Shown: positions 8,458 through 18,210, numbered from the stretch's first letter. The stretch: 63,739 nt of DNA from Candidatus Fimivivens faecavium (GCA_018716105.1 DVKH01000018.1:1-63739); one strand, 5' to 3'. Numbers and translations are program-made. The notes: a model not told the origin generated them from the letters alone.

Positions 8458-8763
8458 TCAAAGCTTGTTTTCCGCGAGGTGTTTTGCCGTCTTCTCCTCG
8501 ATCCCAGGGACCCCTTCGGGCCGGTATGAGATCTTCACGAAGGACAGCACCCCTGGCGATCCCGCGCGGACTGCGATCTTCTGGCATTCCTTGACAACCT
8601 CCATCAGCTCGTCGAGATCCCCCTCGAGCGCCGTCTCAAACGGGCCGACAAAGCTCTTCAGGCCGGTCCCCCTGAGATATGCGATCACCTCGTCCACAAC
8701 GGCGAGCATCTCGGCCCCGGCGTTCTTCGGGAGCACCTGAATGGCAACGCTTGCATTCGGCAT
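8458..8763 (-). CDS. Thiamine-binding protein (MTH1187/YkoF-like)
   Basis: 101 residues, matching the small MTH1187/YkoF family. Recognisable parts are the N-terminal VAIQVLP strand, the VDEVIAYLRGTGLKSFVGPFETALEGDLDELMEVV segment (ferredoxin-like fold with the VGPFETALEG turn), and a second strand LSFVKISYRP. Homologues bind thiamine or its precursors. The longer upstream frame is rejected because GGAGGG lies 7 bases before ATG 8763. First gene after the TPP riboswitch, so it is very probably thiamine-linked. Confidence 0.87.
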   Translation of the reverse strand: MPNASVAIQVLPKNAGAEMLAVVDEVIAYLRGTGLKSFVGPFETALEGDLDELMEVVKECQKIAVRAGSPGVLSFVKISYRPEGVPGIEEKTAKHLAENKL

Positions 8764-8862
8764 CTTGTTCCCTCCTTTCCGGCTGGCTTGTTCCGGCTGC
8801 GGTTGGCTGTCCCGATCCGGTTCCGCCTTCGGCCCTCCAAAAAACGGGCCGGGCGCGCTTGA

Positions 8863-8897
8863 CAAAAAAGAAGCGCGCCAAACGTTATGGCGCGCTC
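8863..8897 (-). terminator. Riboswitch expression-platform terminator
   Basis: Minus-strand stem GCGCGCCA / TGGCGCGC (8873-8880 and 8888-8895) followed by CTTCTTTTTTG. It sits between the TPP aptamer and the first thi gene and would stop transcription when TPP is bound. Confidence 0.88.
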
Positions 8898-8926
8898 CAT
8901 CAAAGCATGATAAGCTCTTTTGGTGT

Positions 8927-9012
8927 TTCCCTACGTTGGCATTATCCAAATCAGGTCAACGGGTTAAAACCTTTTGGTTTACTCTCAGCCTGCACACACA
9001 AGCACCCCGGAA
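8927..9012 (-). ncRNA. TPP riboswitch (THI element)
   Basis: Read on the minus strand, the conserved blocks appear in order: CCGGGGTGC at the 5' end, GGCTGAGAG (pyrimidine-binding CUGAGA), ACCTGATTTGGATAATGCC, and CGTAGGGAA. These are the thi-box core sequences. It lies downstream of a consensus promoter and upstream of a terminator, controlling the thiamine-binding protein, thiW and thiM. Confidence 0.97.
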
Positions 9013-9056
9013 CAATTCAGTTGTTTGGGAGCGGATCTCCGCCCCGTTCGTGGGTA

Positions 9057-9085
9057 ATTATAGCACCGGAGGGACTGGCTGTCAA
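9057..9085 (-). promoter_or_regulatory. Sigma-A promoter of the thi operon
   Basis: Minus-strand TTGACA (9080-9085), 17-bp spacer, TATAAT (9057-9062): a full consensus promoter about 45 bases before the TPP aptamer. Confidence 0.92.
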
Positions 9086-9271
9086 CGCGCTGGGCCAAAA
9101 AAACGCCGGCTTTCAGTCCCCGCCTTCCCGCTCCGCCGTCATGATCCGCTTCGGGATGGGCACGGCGTGCCAGACGGCGCAGCCGGCCGATGCGTTCCCT
9201 TCGCCAACAGGGTGCGGCGGCCGGGGGAATTCTGCGGCACGCAGGCGAAACCGGACTGAAGTCCCCGTTTG
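9086..9271. other. Intergenic region, no gene seen
   Basis: Between the divergent thi and kinase promoters. ORFs crossing it have no SD or recognisable product. Confidence 0.4.
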
Positions 9272-9300
9272 TTGCAAAAGGCGGCGTCATCTGATAAGAT
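9272..9300 (+). promoter_or_regulatory. Probable promoter of the P-loop kinase gene
   Basis: TTGCAA (9272-9277), 17-bp spacer, TAAGAT (9295-9300), about 68 bases before the start codon. Confidence 0.55.
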
Positions 9301-9367
9301 AAATCCAGACGCCTGTCCCGTTCCTCTCCTGGCGGGAAAGAAAACGGCCGGAAGGAAGGTCCCTTAG

Positions 9368-9883
9368 ATGATTTTGCTGATTGCCGGGAGTTCGCACACC
9401 GGAAAAACGCTCGCGGCGCAGCGGGTGCTTGAACGGTACGCCTTTCCTTATCTCTCGATCGATCATCTAAAAATGGGCCTCATCCGCAGCGGGATTTGTC
9501 CGCTTACGCCCGAAAGCCCGGATGAAGAACTGACCCCATATCTTTGGAACATTGTACGGGAGATCATCAAAACCGCGGTCGAAAACGGGCAGAACCTGGT
9601 GGTCGAAGGATGCTACCTTCCGTTCGATTGGAAAAAAGACTTTGAAAAGGCTTACCTGGAACAGATCCGCTTTCTTTGTCTGATCTTTTCGGAGAGTTAT
9701 ATTCAAAACCACTACGGCGACATCGTCCGTCACGCAGACGCAATTGAACGGCGGGGGGCGGATTCGCACTGTACAAAGGAGCTTCTCCTGCGGGAAAACC
9801 GGGACAACCTCGAGAAATGCAGGCAGCACGGCTGCGATTTTCTTTTGATCGACCGGCCATACCGCGTGGAAATCGAGTTATGA
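9368..9883 (+). CDS. Small P-loop NTPase / adenylate-kinase-like protein
   Basis: 171 residues. An N-terminal Walker A loop is visible (LLIAGSSHTGKT, residues 3-14), followed by a DHLKMGLIRSG segment and a VVEGCYLP strand, as in small kinases of the AAA_33/2-phosphoglycerate kinase-like group. A basic C-terminal part could be a lid and nucleotide-binding region. It probably phosphorylates a small molecule, but the substrate is unknown. Lower GC at third positions than its neighbours hints at a separate origin. SD-like GAAGGAAGG precedes the ATG. Confidence 0.75.
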   Translation: MILLIAGSSHTGKTLAAQRVLERYAFPYLSIDHLKMGLIRSGICPLTPESPDEELTPYLWNIVREIIKTAVENGQNLVVEGCYLPFDWKKDFEKAYLEQIRFLCLIFSESYIQNHYGDIVRHADAIERRGADSHCTKELLLRENRDNLEKCRQHGCDFLLIDRPYRVEIEL

Positions 9884-9964
9884 CGGCGCATGAGCTGCAA
9901 ACACGATGCGCCGGCGCATCGCAGAAACGGCCCCGCGGGGGCAGCAATAAGGAGTTTAAAATCG

Positions 9965-10540
9965 ATGATCCTGGAAACCGAACGCCTGATCCTCCGCCCG
10001 TGGGAAGACGCGGACGCGGAGGAATGCTACCGATACGCCAAAGACCCGCGGATCGGCCCCATCGCCGGATGGCCGCCGCACACCAGCGTCGAAAACAGCC
10101 TCGAAATCATCCGGACCGTGCTCTCCGCGCCGGAGACCTACGCGGTCGTCCTCAAAAGCACCGGAAAGCCGGCCGGCAGCGCCGGGATCATGCGGGCGGG
10201 ACAGGGTTCCGCCCCGATGGCTGAAACCGAAGCGGAGATCGGCTACTGGATCGGCGTCCCTTTCTGGGGGCAGGGGCTGATCCCGGAGGCGGTTCTATGC
10301 CTGCTCGGGCGCTGCTTCGACAGCCTCGGCTGCACCGCCGTCTGGTGCGGGTACTACGGCGGGAACGAGCAATCCCGGCGGGTGCAGGAGAAATGCGGCT
10401 TCGTCCCCCACCACACGTCGGAGGGCGTCTCCCCAATGGGCGACGTGCGCACGGAATTCTTCACCCGCCAGACCAAAGCGCAGTGGCGCGCCTTCTGCGA
10501 GGGCGCGTCATCGGCCCCCGGGGCAAAAGCCGCCCCCTGA
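9965..10540 (+). CDS. GNAT-family N-acetyltransferase (RimJ/RimL-like)
   Basis: 191 residues. The start LETERLILRPWEDADAEECYRYA and the segments EIGYWIGVPFWGQGLIPEAV and NEQSRRVQEKCGF are the standard GNAT acetyl-CoA-binding motif A and the C-terminal motif of Acetyltransf_3 proteins. ATG 9965 is chosen because TAAGGAG lies 10 bases upstream; the frame is open further 5'. Substrate unknown: a ribosomal-protein, peptide or amine N-terminus are the usual options. Separated by about 80 bp from the kinase gene and possibly co-transcribed. Confidence 0.9.
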   Translation: MILETERLILRPWEDADAEECYRYAKDPRIGPIAGWPPHTSVENSLEIIRTVLSAPETYAVVLKSTGKPAGSAGIMRAGQGSAPMAETEAEIGYWIGVPFWGQGLIPEAVLCLLGRCFDSLGCTAVWCGYYGGNEQSRRVQEKCGFVPHHTSEGVSPMGDVRTEFFTRQTKAQWRAFCEGASSAPGAKAAP

Positions 10541-10782
10541 CGGGATCCCGCAGAGCCAAACGGCATGCGGCCGCGCCCAGCTTTGCGCCCTTCCCCTTTT
10601 TCGGGCGCGCGGCAGGCCCGGCGTCAGCCGTCGCGAACCGCACGCTTTTCCCGCGCTCCGGTTCCGGAGAACCCGCCTATAGCGCGCCCGCCATCCGTCC
10701 GGCCCGGCCCCTGGCGGCGCCGCAGTTCGGCCCGGTGTCCAAAACATCGCGCGCTTTTCTTGGGGGAACTTCCCTGTTTCGA

Positions 10783-10811
10783 TTGACATCGAATTTCCAA
10801 TCGGATATACT
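10783..10811 (+). promoter_or_regulatory. Sigma-A promoter of the glycine cleavage operon
   Basis: TTGACA (10783-10788), 17-bp spacer, TATACT (10806-10811). It precedes the glycine riboswitch by about 30 bases. Confidence 0.9.
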
Positions 10812-10842
10812 GAACACGAAAACTGCATATTCGGATGAGGAG

Positions 10843-11019
10843 TCCGGGAGAGGCCGCGTTCCGCGGCGCCGAAGGGGACAGTGCGCAACCAAACTCTCAG
10901 GCAAAAGTACCGGGCTTTGACGAAACTCTGGAAAGATGAAAGCGGTCTCGCTTTTGTCACCGAAGAAGCAATTCCGCGCCCGTTTTCCTGCGGCCGGGAG
11001 AATCTTTCAGGTTCCACGA
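10843..11019 (+). ncRNA. Tandem glycine riboswitch
   Basis: Aptamer 1 shows the core CGGGAGAG, CGCCGAAGGGG and AAACTCTCAGGCAAAA. After the linker GACGAAACTCTGG comes aptamer 2 with CACCGAAGAAGCAA and ATCTTTCAGG; its P1 is the altered pair GAAAGAT / ATCTTTC. A terminator follows directly, so glycine binding should allow read-through into gcvT. Confidence 0.95.
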
Positions 11020-11022
11020 CGG

Positions 11023-11051
11023 AGGCGCGCCGCTGTTCGGCGCGCCTTTTT
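11023..11051 (+). terminator. Glycine riboswitch terminator
   Basis: Stem GGCGCGCCG / CGGCGCGCC with loop CTGTT and a T5 tail, immediately 3' of aptamer 2. Confidence 0.93.
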
Positions 11052-11355
11052 GATCCCCCTTTTCCGGCGCCGGCGCGTTGAAACGCAAATCCCATACCCC
11101 CTCAATTTACGCGCCGCGTCCAGTCAAAAATTTTGTTCCGCCGGATTGGAAGCGCCGTTTATTTTCACTTTGCCTCTCCCAAAATCAGGCCGGAACACCT
11201 GACCGCTCCGCCCGTCCCCGGCGGACGATACGGCCTCTCCGTGGCGCCTTCCGGCGTTTGCCTCACGGCCGTTTCACTTCACTTGGCCCTTCTCCGCCCC
11301 CGGCGGGCGGATTTTATCACCCCTATCATCACATTCAGAAACGAGGGAAACGATT
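11052..11355 (+). other. Long untranslated stretch between riboswitch and gcvT
   Basis: About 300 bases with no convincing ORF. The gcvT start lies far downstream of the riboswitch terminator, and I see no second promoter of good quality here. Confidence 0.4.
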
Positions 11356-12441
11356 ATGGAACTCAAAACGCCGCTCTACGACTGCCATGTGGCGCTCAGC
11401 GGGAAAATCGTCCCGTTCGCGGGCTATCTTCTCCCCGTCCAGTACCCCTCCGGCGTGATCGCCGAACATATGGCGGTGCGGCAGAAGGCCGGCCTCTTCG
11501 ACGTCTCGCACATGGGCGAAGTCTTCCTTTCCGGCCCGGACGCGCTGTCGAACCTCAACCGCTTGATGACCAACGACTTCACCTCTATGACCGACGGCCA
11601 GGTCCGCTACAGCCTGATGTGCAACGAAAACGGCGGCATCGTCGACGATCTCATCGTCTACCGGATGAACGCCGAGCGGTACATGGTCGTGGTCAACGCC
11701 GCAAACCGCCAGAAGGACGCCGCCTGGATGCGGGACCGCCTCTCGGGTTCGGTCTTGTTCGAGGATGCGTCGGACGACTGGGCGCAGATCGCGCTCCAGG
11801 GCCCCCGCTCCCGCGATATCCTCGCGAAGCTCGCCGGCGCATCCTCGATCCCCGAAAAATACTATACCTTTATTGAGAACGGCGAGGTCGCCAAAATCCC
11901 CTGCATCGTCTCCCAGACCGGCTACACCGGCGAGCACGGCTACGAACTCTACTGTAAACCCGCCCACGCCGCAAAGCTTTGGAACGCGCTGCTCGAGGCA
12001 GGGCGCGAAGAGGGCCTCATCCCCTGCGGCCTCGGCGCGCGGGATACCCTCCGCCTTGAGGCGGCGATGCCGCTCTACGGCCACGAGATGGATGACGGGA
12101 TCACGCCGCTGGAAGCGGGCCTGGGCTTCGCCGTCAAGATGAAGAAGCCCGACTTCATCGGCAAGAGCGCGATTGAAGCGCGCGGCCCCCTCACGAGAAA
12201 GCGGGTCGGCCTCCTCGTCACCGGCCGGGGCATCGCGCGGGAGAACTGCCCGGTCTACCTCGGCGGCGCCGAGATCGGCCGCACCACTTCCGGCACCCAT
12301 CTTCCGTTCCTCGCAAAACCCGCCGCGATGGCGCTGCTCGACATCGCCCACACCGAACCGGGCGCCGCAGTCGAGATCGACGTGCGCGGCCGGAAAATCC
12401 CAGCCGAGGTCGTGGCGCTTCCGTTCTATAAACGCCCCTGA
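11356..12441 (+). CDS. gcvT: Glycine cleavage system T protein (aminomethyltransferase)
   Basis: 361 residues, normal length. It moves the methylene group from aminomethyl-lipoyl GcvH to tetrahydrofolate, releasing ammonia. Family hallmarks are the N-terminus ending KIVPFAGYLLPVQY, DVSHMGEVFLSGPDAL, the folate site around GGIVDDLIVYRM, and QTGYTGEHGYELY. The C-terminal domain is complete. SD GAGGGAAA lies upstream. First gene of gcvT-gcvH-gcvPA-gcvPB-lpd under glycine riboswitch control. Confidence 0.96.
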   Translation: MELKTPLYDCHVALSGKIVPFAGYLLPVQYPSGVIAEHMAVRQKAGLFDVSHMGEVFLSGPDALSNLNRLMTNDFTSMTDGQVRYSLMCNENGGIVDDLIVYRMNAERYMVVVNAANRQKDAAWMRDRLSGSVLFEDASDDWAQIALQGPRSRDILAKLAGASSIPEKYYTFIENGEVAKIPCIVSQTGYTGEHGYELYCKPAHAAKLWNALLEAGREEGLIPCGLGARDTLRLEAAMPLYGHEMDDGITPLEAGLGFAVKMKKPDFIGKSAIEARGPLTRKRVGLLVTGRGIARENCPVYLGGAEIGRTTSGTHLPFLAKPAAMALLDIAHTEPGAAVEIDVRGRKIPAEVVALPFYKRP

Positions 12442-12786
12442 CCGGAGCGCAGCCGCCTCGGCCCACCGGGCAGTACGCCTTCATGATGCTTTTATACCCG
12501 GATGGATCGTTTCATCCTGTAACGCTAAGATGTTCCTTTTATTTGATAACGTTGTTTATGTATCCGATCTCTGAACGGACCTGACCAAACAATTGTCATG
12601 CTACCTGTTCCCCGGACCGCCGGCGTTTCCGGCCTCTTCCCCTGGAAGAGGAACAGCGTCCGTCTTACGGAAACGGGCGCGCCGCGGCCGCTTGCCGGAA
12701 TCAGCCGGCAAGTCCGCCCATTTCCGCCCGCGAAAGGCCGGGATGCCGGCCGGCATCACTATAAACGAAACAAAGGAGAAATTGAT
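12442..12786 (+). other. gcvT-gcvH intercistronic region with hairpins
   Basis: 345 bases without a supported gene. It contains stem CTTGCCGG / CCGGCAAG (12691-12712) and the 16-bp palindrome GATGCCGGCCGGCATC (12742-12757). Neither is followed by a T-run, so they look like mRNA-stability or recombination structures rather than terminators. Confidence 0.45.
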
Positions 12787-13164
12787 ATGAGCGCGAACGA
12801 ACTTCTCTACACCAAAAGCCACGAATGGGTTCTCTTTTCCGACGATAAGACCGCGAAGGTCGGCCTGACCGACTACGCCCAGAAGCAGCTCGGCGATCTC
12901 GTGTTCGTGAACCTCCCGTCCGAGGGCGACGAGGCCGAGGCCGGCGCGGCGGTCGCCGACGTCGAGAGCGTCAAGGCCGTTTCGGACGTTTTCTCGCCTG
13001 TGACGGGCACCATCACCGCCGTCAACGAAGCCGTGCTCGACGCGCCGCAGATGATCAACGAATCCCCCTATGAAACCTGGCTGTTCGAGGTCGGCGGGAT
13101 CACCGGCCGGGAAGAGTTCCTGACCGAGGCGCAATACGAAGAACTCTGCCAGAAGGAGGGCTGA
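12787..13164 (+). CDS. gcvH: Glycine cleavage system H protein
   Basis: 125 residues. It is the lipoyl carrier shuttling between P, T and L proteins; the lipoylated Lys63 is in [10 protein letters not shown]. The N-terminal YTKSHEWV motif and the beta-sandwich are intact. AAAGGAG lies 9 bases before ATG 12787. It ends 4 bp before gcvPA, whose SD overlaps its 3' end. The lipoate could be supplied by the lplA product at 18.4-19.4 kb. Confidence 0.97.
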   Translation: MSANELLYTKSHEWVLFSDDKTAKVGLTDYAQKQLGDLVFVNLPSEGDEAEAGAAVADVESVKAVSDVFSPVTGTITAVNEAVLDAPQMINESPYETWLFEVGGITGREEFLTEAQYEELCQKEG

Positions 13165-13168
13165 GTTC

Positions 13169-14497
13169 ATGGGCAGTTACATCCCCTCCACCCCCGCCCA
13201 GCGGGAGGAGATGCTCCGCGCGGTCGGCGTTTCCTCCGCCGACGAGCTGTTCGCGGAAGTCCCCGCGTCGGTGCGCTGTAAAGGGCTGAACCTTCCAGAC
13301 GGGAAATCGGAGCTCGAGGTCTCGCGCGAGATGAGAAAGATTGCCGCGAAGAACACCGTCTTCCCAAGCGTCTTCCGCGGCGCGGGCGCCTACAATCACT
13401 ACATCCCCTCGATCGTCAAAAGCATCGCGGCCAAGGAGGAATTCCTGACCTCCTATACCCCCTATCAGGCGGAGATCAGCCAGGGGCTTTTACAGTCAAT
13501 CTTCGAATACCAGACCATGATCTGCGAACTGACCGGCATGGACGCTTCAAACGCCTCGGTCTACGACGGCGCGAGCGCGGCCGCCGAAGCCGCCGCCATG
13601 TGCCGCGACCGAAAGCGTACCCGCGCCCTCGTCTCGGCCGCCGCCCACCCCGACGTGATCCGGACGATGCGCACCTATGCGTTCGCCGCCGGGACCGAGG
13701 TGGAGCTGATCCCGGTCAAGGACGGCCGGACCGATCTTTCGGCCCTTTCGTCGATGCTCGGGCCGGACGTCGCCTCTGTTTACCTTGCGCAGCCGAACTT
13801 CTATGGCTGCCTCGAAGAGGCCGAAGGCTTCGCCGGCGCGGCGCACGCCGCCGGGGCGAAGCTGATCCTCGGCGTAAACCCGATCGCCGCCGCAATCCTC
13901 AAAACCCCGGCGGATGCGGGCGCGGACATCGCGGTCGGCGAGGGGCAGCCGCTCGGCATGCCGCTCTCGTTCGGCGGGCCGTACCTCGGCTTCATGGCCT
14001 GCAAGGCCGCGATGATGCGCAAGCTCCCCGGCCGGATCGTCGGCGAGACGACCGACGTGGACGGCAGGCGCGCCTTCGTCCTCACGCTCCAGGCGCGGGA
14101 ACAGCACATCCGGCGCGAAAAGGCCTCGTCCAATATCTGCTCCAACCAGGCGAACTGCGCCCTGACAGCCTCGGCCTACCTGGCGGCGATGGGGCCGCAG
14201 GGCCTCCAGGAGGCGGCGCGCCAGTGCCACGCGAAGGCGCACTATCTCGCCGGAAAGCTCGGCGGAATCGAAGGCTTCGGCCTTAGATTTCCCTCGCCGT
14301 TCTTCCATGAGTTCGTCACCTTCTGCCCGGTCGATCCGGAAAAGCTGACGGCGGCGCTGGAGGCAAAGGGCATCCTCGGCGGCCTTCCGCTTGAGGGCGA
14401 TCAGGCGGGCTGCATCCTCTGGTGCTGCACCGAGATGAATTCCAGAGAAGAAATCGACGCGCTTGTGGACGCGGTGCAGGAGGTGTGCGGGAAATGA
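13169..14497 (+). CDS. gcvPA: Glycine dehydrogenase (decarboxylating) subunit 1
   Basis: 442 residues, the N-terminal half of the split P protein typical of Firmicutes. With gcvPB it forms the PLP enzyme that decarboxylates glycine and loads aminomethyl on GcvH. Recognisable: YIPSTPAQREEML start, FRGAGAYNHYIPSIV, YTPYQAEISQGLLQSIFEYQTMI, and GEGQPLGMPLSFGGPYLGFMA. AAGGAGGG SD inside the gcvH end. It overlaps gcvPB by 4 bp (ATGA), implying coupled translation and equal stoichiometry. Confidence 0.97.
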   Translation: MGSYIPSTPAQREEMLRAVGVSSADELFAEVPASVRCKGLNLPDGKSELEVSREMRKIAAKNTVFPSVFRGAGAYNHYIPSIVKSIAAKEEFLTSYTPYQAEISQGLLQSIFEYQTMICELTGMDASNASVYDGASAAAEAAAMCRDRKRTRALVSAAAHPDVIRTMRTYAFAAGTEVELIPVKDGRTDLSALSSMLGPDVASVYLAQPNFYGCLEEAEGFAGAAHAAGAKLILGVNPIAAAILKTPADAGADIAVGEGQPLGMPLSFGGPYLGFMACKAAMMRKLPGRIVGETTDVDGRRAFVLTLQAREQHIRREKASSNICSNQANCALTASAYLAAMGPQGLQEAARQCHAKAHYLAGKLGGIEGFGLRFPSPFFHEFVTFCPVDPEKLTAALEAKGILGGLPLEGDQAGCILWCCTEMNSREEIDALVDAVQEVCGK

Positions 14498-15939
14498 ACG
14501 ATGTGAAACTGATCTTTGAGCGCAGCTGCGAGGGGAAGGGCCTCGGCCTTCTCCCGGCGCTCGACGTGCCGGAGGCGGCGCTCCCCGACGGCTTCGGCCG
14601 CAAAACGGCCCCGCGCCTGCCGGAGCTTTCGGAAACGGAAATCAGCCGGCATTATAAAACCCTTGTAAAGCGCACCTACGGCGTCAACGACGGGTTCTAC
14701 CCGCTCGGCTCCTGCACGATGAAATACAACCCCCGGATCAACGAGGAGATGGCCGCCCTCCCGCAGTTTACCCAGATCCACCCGCTCCAGCCGGAGCGCA
14801 CCGCCCAGGGCTGCCTTGAAGTCCTCTGGCGCGCGGAGCAGCTTCTGTGCGAAATCACCGGCATGGACAACATGACCTTCCAGCCCGCGGCGGGCGCGCA
14901 CGGGGAATTCACCGGCATCCTGCTGGTCAAAGCCTATCATAAGTCGCGCGGCGACGAAAAGCGCACCAAGATCATTGTCCCCGATTCGGCCCACGGCACC
15001 AATCCGGCCACGGCGGCGATGGCGGGCTTCACCGTCGTCTCGATCCCGTCGGGCGAGGACGGCTGCGTGGACCTCGAAAAGCTCCGCGCCGCGGCCGGCG
15101 AGGACACGGCGGGCCTGATGCTCACCAACCCGAACACCCTCGGCCTGTTTGAGAAGGACATCCTCGAAATCACGAAGATCGTCCACGACGCGGGAGGCCT
15201 GGTCTACTACGACGGCGCGAATCTCAACGCCGTCATGGGCGTCGCCCGGCCCGGCGACATGGGCTTCGACGTGGTCCATCTGAACCTCCACAAGACCTTC
15301 TCCACCCCGCACGGCGGCGGCGGCCCCGGTTCGGGCCCGGTCGGGTGCAAGGCGTTCCTGACGCCGTTCCTCCCCTCCCCCCGCGTGATCAAAAACGAGG
15401 ACGGGAGTTTCCGCTTCGAGCGCGACCTCCCGCAGTCGGCGGGCGCGGTCAAGGAGTTCTATGGGAACTTCCTGGTGGACGTCCGGGCGCTGGCTTATAT
15501 CCTGACGCTCGGGAAAGAGGGCATTCCCGAGGCGGCGAAGAACGCCGTCCTGGCCGCCAACTATCTCATGAAAAAGCTCTCCGAACACTATGACATGGCC
15601 TCCGGGCGCTGCATGCACGAGTTCGTCATAACGCTCGAACGCCTCAAGAAGGAGAAGGGCGTCTCGGCGATGGACGTGGCGAAGGCGCTTCTCGATCACG
15701 GCATCCATCCGCCGACGATGTACTTCCCGCTGATTGTGCACGAGGCGCTGATGGTCGAGCCGACCGAGACCGAGCCGAAGGAGACGCTCGACGAAGTCGC
15801 CGGGGTCTTCGCCTCGATCTGGGAGGAGGCGCAGAAAAACCCCGCCGCCCTCCACGAGATGCCGCTTCACACACCGGTCCGCCGCCTCGACGAGGTCGGC
15901 GCGGCCAGAAACCCGAAGATCCGCTACGAATTCGAATAA
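14494..15939 (+). CDS. gcvPB: Glycine dehydrogenase (decarboxylating) subunit 2
   Basis: 481 residues. It carries the PLP-binding lysine, K267, in NLHKTFSTPHGGGGPG, and the glycine-rich loop that follows. PLGSCTMKYNPRINEE and PDSAHGTNPATAAMAG are family signatures. The ATG at 14494 overlaps the gcvPA stop; a longer upstream open frame is an artefact of that overlap. A strong hairpin terminator follows before lpd, which may lower lpd expression relative to the P subunits. Confidence 0.97.
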   Translation: MNDVKLIFERSCEGKGLGLLPALDVPEAALPDGFGRKTAPRLPELSETEISRHYKTLVKRTYGVNDGFYPLGSCTMKYNPRINEEMAALPQFTQIHPLQPERTAQGCLEVLWRAEQLLCEITGMDNMTFQPAAGAHGEFTGILLVKAYHKSRGDEKRTKIIVPDSAHGTNPATAAMAGFTVVSIPSGEDGCVDLEKLRAAAGEDTAGLMLTNPNTLGLFEKDILEITKIVHDAGGLVYYDGANLNAVMGVARPGDMGFDVVHLNLHKTFSTPHGGGGPGSGPVGCKAFLTPFLPSPRVIKNEDGSFRFERDLPQSAGAVKEFYGNFLVDVRALAYILTLGKEGIPEAAKNAVLAANYLMKKLSEHYDMASGRCMHEFVITLERLKKEKGVSAMDVAKALLDHGIHPPTMYFPLIVHEALMVEPTETEPKETLDEVAGVFASIWEEAQKNPAALHEMPLHTPVRRLDEVGAARNPKIRYEFE

Positions 15940-15948
15940 CCATCCAAG

Positions 15949-15987
15949 TTCCAAAAAGCCGCGAAGCCGATTCGCGGCTTTTTGGAA
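15949..15987 (+). terminator. Hairpin between gcvPB and lpd
   Basis: A perfect 17-bp stem TTCCAAAAAGCCGCGAA / TTCGCGGCTTTTTGGAA with loop GCCGA. It is terminator-like, but lpd starts only 24 bases later, so partial read-through is likely. Confidence 0.82.
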
Positions 15988-16010
15988 CCCCAGAGAGGGA
16001 GGAAGCAACC

Positions 16011-17411
<1,401 letters not shown>

Positions 17412-17460
17412 AAACGAGGCGCAACAAGTTGTGCCGATTTGCATCGTGGGCTTTGTCTCA

Positions 17461-17581
17461 TTTTTCATAGGGGCGCCGTCCCCTCTTGACGCAGCATATG
17501 AGCCGCTTGCCGCTATGCAAATGCTGCTGTCACCTCCAAAGGCGAAAGCGGTCGATGGCTTCCGCCCGACCGCTGGACGCG
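17461..17581 (+). repeat. 120-bp repeat, copy A (upstream of VOC gene)
   Basis: Shares with copy B (18091-18210) the 5' block TTTTTCATAGGGG...CCCCTCTTGACG, an internal GTCACC block and the 3' block GAAAGCGGTCGATGGC plus CGCCCGACCGCTGGA. The 3' block folds as AGCGGTCG / CGACCGCT. The centre differs and here carries its own dyad CAGCAT / ATGCTG. Confidence 0.75.
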
Positions 17582-17605
17582 CGCGGCGTCCCATCCAGAC
17601 AGTGA

Positions 17606-17634
17606 TTGCCGGGCGCGGGTCTTCGTAGTATGCT
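17606..17634 (+). promoter_or_regulatory. Probable promoter of the VOC gene
   Basis: TTGCCG (17606-17611), 17-bp spacer, TATGCT (17629-17634), 31 bases before the ATG. Confidence 0.5.
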
Positions 17635-17664
17635 AAAGGAAAACGACAATGGGAGGAATGTAAA

Positions 17665-18039
17665 ATGGCAGACAAAATTCGGCTTGCGGACGTGGTTGTG
17701 GACTGTCCGGACGAGGAAAAGCTCTGCGCGTTTTATGAGGGGCTGCTCGGCTGGAAACGGTCGGAGCTGTTCGGCCACCCCGCCGTGGTGAGCGAAAACG
17801 GCGTGATGTTCGCGTTTGTTAAGGACGATTTCCAGTACGAGCCGCCCGTTTGGCCAGAAGCGCCGGGAAAGCCGCAGAAGCAGCTGCATTTTGACTTCCT
17901 CGTGCCGGACGTGGCCGCGGCGGTCGAAAAGGCGGAATCGCTCGGGGCGAAAAAGGCCGATGCGCAGTACGGCGGCGACAATTTCACCACCATGATCGAC
18001 CCGGCAGGTCATCCGTTCTGTTTATGTAAAGCAAATTAA
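17665..18039 (+). CDS. VOC-superfamily protein (glyoxalase/bleomycin-resistance fold)
   Basis: 124 residues, one VOC domain made of two beta-alpha-beta-beta-beta units. Unit 1 is LADVVVDCPDEEKLCAFYEGLLGWK, unit 2 is QLHFDFLVPDVAAAVEKAESLGAKK ending MIDPAGHPFCL. Possible metal ligands are H-x-D in LHFDF and the C-terminal end; the substrate is not evident. Strong GGGAGG SD. The gene lies alone between two direct copies of a 120-bp repeat, which may mean it moved as a cassette. Confidence 0.85.
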   Translation: MADKIRLADVVVDCPDEEKLCAFYEGLLGWKRSELFGHPAVVSENGVMFAFVKDDFQYEPPVWPEAPGKPQKQLHFDFLVPDVAAAVEKAESLGAKKADAQYGGDNFTTMIDPAGHPFCLCKAN

Positions 18040-18055
18040 AAGATCCCGGCACGGC

Positions 18056-18095
18056 AAAAGTCCCGCCACGGCTCCCCGCCGCGCCGGGACTTTTT
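18056..18095 (+). terminator. Terminator of the VOC gene
   Basis: Stem AAAAGTCCCG / CGGGACTTTT, GC-rich interior, T5 tail. Its T-run is also the first block of repeat copy B. Confidence 0.85.
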
Positions 18096-18210
18096 CATAG
18101 GGGGCTCTGCCCCCTCTTGACGTCGGTTTTCTCCGCCTTCGGCTCTAAAAACCTCCTGTCACCCCCGGAGAAGAAAGCGGTCGATGGCATTCGCCCGACC
18201 GCTGGATGCG
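18091..18210 (+). repeat. 120-bp repeat, copy B (downstream of VOC gene)
   Basis: Direct repeat of copy A in the same orientation, about 630 bp apart. Both termini are strongly conserved while the central 45 bases are unrelated. The GGGGG / CCCCC mini-hairpin near the 5' end differs in sequence from copy A but keeps pairing. Confidence 0.75.

Noticed and set aside
9090-9260. Possible small RNA or tRNA gene upstream of the kinase
   Set aside because: No cloverleaf or conserved RNA core was found.
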